Assembly (NCBI GenBank): GCA_024645065.1
Contig: JAHEGP010000102.1
Span: forward strand, 1-10,120
Reading direction: 5' to 3'
DNA length: 10,120 nucleotides
Source: Cellvibrionales bacterium
GTDB lineage: Bacteria > Pseudomonadota > Gammaproteobacteria > Pseudomonadales > JAHEGP01
Shown: positions 8,541 through 10,120 of the stretch, in pieces
How the letters are laid out: each line of letters begins with the position of its first letter
How positions within the stretch are numbered: position 1 is the first letter of the stretch
Program-made: the position numbers and the translations under genes
Notes under the pieces: model-generated
What the model was told of the DNA's origin: nothing
Databases searched by the model: none
The model's input: the letters and a program-made list of their open reading frames with translations, nothing else

Positions 8541-8762
8541 TCAATGAATGGCGTCACTTTTCAGTGACAGGGTTAGTTGGCTGGCAGCGGGGGCTTTTTC
8601 GGAGTGAACCTGCTCGGTCTGGGTATTGCCGTTCAGTGATGCATTAACGCGGAGCTTGAGGCGATCTATAACAATAGTCATGACATCGATAGTCTGGCTC
8701 ACCTGATCCAGGGCTATCATAATGGTTTCAGCGTCATTCTGTGAGATTGTGGTCTTCTTCAT
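8541..8762 (-). CDS. small hypothetical protein (73 residues)
   Basis: I do not recognise this product. It begins MKKTTISQNDAETIMIALDQ, has a predicted amphipathic helix rich in I, V, L and M to about residue 40 (QTIDVMTIVIDRLKLRVNASL), then a polar tail ending LSLKSDAIH. No signal peptide or membrane segment is evident. The frame extends upstream to a TTG at 8810, which would add 16 residues. The ATG at 8762 is preferred for its MKK start, but the nearest GGAG is 12 bases away, longer than ideal. It is divergent from glpK and faces the csrA leader region. It may be a spurious frame; base composition is lower in GC than its neighbours. Confidence 0.45.
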   Translation of the reverse strand: MKKTTISQNDAETIMIALDQVSQTIDVMTIVIDRLKLRVNASLNGNTQTEQVHSEKAPAASQLTLSLKSDAIH

Positions 8763-8791
8763 TATGATGGCTTGCTCCAGTGCCTTTTTGT

Positions 8792-8811
8792 ATTGCAAAA
8801 AGTATAGCAAT
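8792..8811. promoter_or_regulatory. inverted repeat in the glpK upstream region, overlapping possible promoter elements
   Basis: ATTGC (8792-8796) and GCAAT (8807-8811) flank ten A/T-rich bases, in the only AT-rich patch between the small - strand gene and glpK. On the + strand TTGTAT is followed after 17 bp by TGATAA; on the - strand there is a TATACT -10-like hexamer. It is a plausible divergent promoter region, but the consensus matches are weak. Confidence 0.25.
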
Positions 8812-8835
8812 GATAAAAATCGGGTAGCCGGGTAA

Positions 8836-8847
8836 TTCGATACCGAA
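8836..8847. promoter_or_regulatory. possible GlpR operator upstream of glpK
   Basis: TTCG-ATAC-CGAA forms an inverted repeat, extended by one A/T pair on each side (8835-8848). The TTCG-N4-CGAA core is the centre of the operator recognised by the DeoR-family glycerol-3-phosphate repressor GlpR in E. coli. It lies 56 bp before the glpK start codon, a sensible place for repression. No glpR gene is inside the window, so the assignment rests on the motif and the gene it precedes. Confidence 0.4.
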
Positions 8848-8903
8848 TGCCGAAACTGTGAACTCGGCGCTGTCGTTCTACCTATTTTGCTGAGGGGAAA
8901 AAT

Positions 8904-10120
8904 ATGTATCTGTTAGCGATCGATCAGGGAACAACGTCATCGAGGGCGATAGTATTCAGTCGCGACGCTGAGATTCTCGGCGTGGGACAACAGGAGTTTC
9001 GCCAGTATTTTCCCCAGGACGGCTGGGTGGAACACGATCCGGAAGAAATCTGGCAGACGACCCTGGACTCGATTAGTGCGGCAATAACCAACGCCGCAAT
9101 AGACCCCGCCGCCATTGCTTCGATCGGCATTACCAATCAGCGTGAAACCACCCTGGTCTGGGACCGCGCCACTGGTGAGCCGGTATATCCTGCAATCGTG
9201 TGGCAGGATCGTCGCACCGCTGCCCTCTGTGCACAATTGCGCGCTGACGGCGCCGAGCCCGAGGTGCAGGCTGTGACCGGCCTGGTGCTCGATCCCTATT
9301 TTTCGGCCACCAAGATTCACTGGATTCTCGAGAATGTCAGCGGTGCCCGAGGCCGAGCCGAGCGCGGTGAGCTGGCTTTCGGTACGGTAGACAGCTTTTT
9401 GTTGTGGCGTCTGACGGGTGGTCGCGAGCATAGCACCGACGCCAGCAATGCCAGCCGGACATTGCTGTTTGATCTTGAAAAACAATGCTGGAGCGAAGAC
9501 ATGCTTCGGCTTTTCGATATCCCGGCTGCCTTGCTGCCAGAGGTCAAGGATTGCAGCGACGATTTTGGTATCGCCCGCAGTGCTTCCCTGGGCGCTGATA
9601 TTGCGATCGGCGGTGTGGCGGGCGACCAGCACGCGGCGATCGTCGGTGAGGCCTGTTTTGCGGCGGGCCAGGGTAAGAGCACTTACGGCACCGGATGCTT
9701 CATCCTGCTCAATACCGGGGACGAGCTCATACGCTCGCAAAACCGGCTGCTGACCACCATGGCTTACCGCCTGAAGGGTGTACCGACTTACGCCCTGGAG
9801 GGTTCAATTTTTATCGCCGGTGCCGCCATTCAATGGTTGCGCGATGGCCTGGGTATCGTGCAGAGCTCCCGGGACACCGAAGAAATCGCCCGCCAGCGCG
9901 AGAATTCCCGGGGTGTCTACATGGTGCCGGCGTTTACCGGGCTCGGGGCGCCGCATTGGGATTCGGATGCGCGGGGTGCACTGCTTGGCCTGACCCGAGA
10001 CAGCGACGTGACCGATATCGTGATCGCCGCGCTGGAGTCGGTCTGTTACCAGTCGCGGGATTTGCTCGAGGCGATGAAGGCGGATCACTGCCGGCCGGAG
10101 GAGTTGCGTGTCGATGGCGG
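8904..10120 (+). CDS. glpK: glycerol kinase GlpK (5' part, cut by window edge)
   Basis: A FGGY-family cytoplasmic kinase that phosphorylates glycerol with ATP to sn-glycerol 3-phosphate, the entry step of glycerol catabolism. The first 405 residues of an expected 495-500 are present, with no stop or frameshift. The phosphate-binding start is AIDQGTTSSRA (residues 5-15). Glycerol-site residues are R80-E81 in TNQRETT, W100 in AIVWQDRR, and Y132 in DPYFSATK. The catalytic aspartate is D241 in GDQHAA. Further family motifs are STYGTGCF, EGSIFIAGAAIQWLRDGL and PAFTGLGAPHW. The start ATG has GAGGGG (8892-8897) at good spacing and an N-terminus that aligns with the family. A GlpR-like operator lies upstream. 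glpR, glpD or glpF often lie nearby in other gammaproteobacteria, but none is visible here. Confidence 0.97.
   Translation, partial: MYLLAIDQGTTSSRAIVFSRDAEILGVGQQEFRQYFPQDGWVEHDPEEIWQTTLDSISAAITNAAIDPAAIASIGITNQRETTLVWDRATGEPVYPAIVWQDRRTAALCAQLRADGAEPEVQAVTGLVLDPYFSATKIHWILENVSGARGRAERGELAFGTVDSFLLWRLTGGREHSTDASNASRTLLFDLEKQCWSEDMLRLFDIPAALLPEVKDCSDDFGIARSASLGADIAIGGVAGDQHAAIVGEACFAAGQGKSTYGTGCFILLNTGDELIRSQNRLLTTMAYRLKGVPTYALEGSIFIAGAAIQWLRDGLGIVQSSRDTEEIARQRENSRGVYMVPAFTGLGAPHWDSDARGALLGLTRDSDVTDIVIAALESVCYQSRDLLEAMKADHCRPEELRVDG

Noticed and set aside
8552..8567. A GTCACT-TTTC-AGTGAC hairpin as a terminator for a + strand RNA
   Set aside because: No T-run follows on the + strand, and the hairpin lies within the coding region of the small - strand frame, so it is weak as a terminator.
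8937..9740. A 267-codon - strand frame inside glpK
   Set aside because: Antisense to unambiguous glycerol kinase sequence and without any recognised motif.

Overview
The window is GC-rich, gene-dense chromosomal DNA of a gammaproteobacterium. The DinG and YqcC proteins, the FixJ/FixL-type signalling proteins, the bacterial GlpK and the CsrA all fit this. The style resembles marine Cellvibrionales/Halieaceae or pseudomonad relatives, but that placement is inferred from protein character, not from a database match. No insertion sequence, prophage, CRISPR array, tRNA or rRNA was seen.

Left part (1-2816, + strand): the 3' end of an unrecognised gene overlaps by one base the GTG start of dinG, which encodes a 705-residue iron-sulfur helicase. 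It is followed after a short hairpin-bearing gap by a yqcC-like (DUF446) gene. The yqcC partner known from E. coli, truC, is not next to it here.

Centre (2917-7953): a signalling block. A FixJ-type response regulator on the - strand is divergent from two + strand sensor kinases. The first is a membrane-bound dCache/HAMP hybrid kinase with its own receiver domain. The second is a soluble kinase with the order receiver-PAS-HisKA-HATPase, and it starts at a TTG that overlaps the stop of the first kinase. The three genes plausibly form a multi-step phosphorelay ending in the FixJ-type regulator. The 157-bp divergent intergenic region carries a good sigma70-like promoter for the regulator, with a small palindrome over its -10.

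Right of the block (7972-8903): a 59-residue CsrA homologue lies on the - strand, convergent with the second kinase and only 18 bp from it. Behind its leader is a gene-poor stretch (8152-8540) whose + strand carries ten GGA triplets in 226 nt, two copies of an imperfect 20-nt repeat, and GC-rich palindromes. This recalls CsrB/RsmZ-type sponge RNAs, but no clear promoter or terminator is visible. A possible 73-residue small protein of unknown function follows on the - strand.

Right end (8904-10120, + strand): the first 405 codons of glpK, glycerol kinase, cut by the window edge. A TTCG-N4-CGAA inverted repeat upstream resembles the core of a GlpR operator.

The most notable region is the apparent clustering of a GacS-like hybrid kinase, a FixL/FixJ-type pair, a CsrA homologue and a GGA-rich intergenic stretch. 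It could be a compact signalling and post-transcriptional control module. The functional link between them is an inference from proximity.
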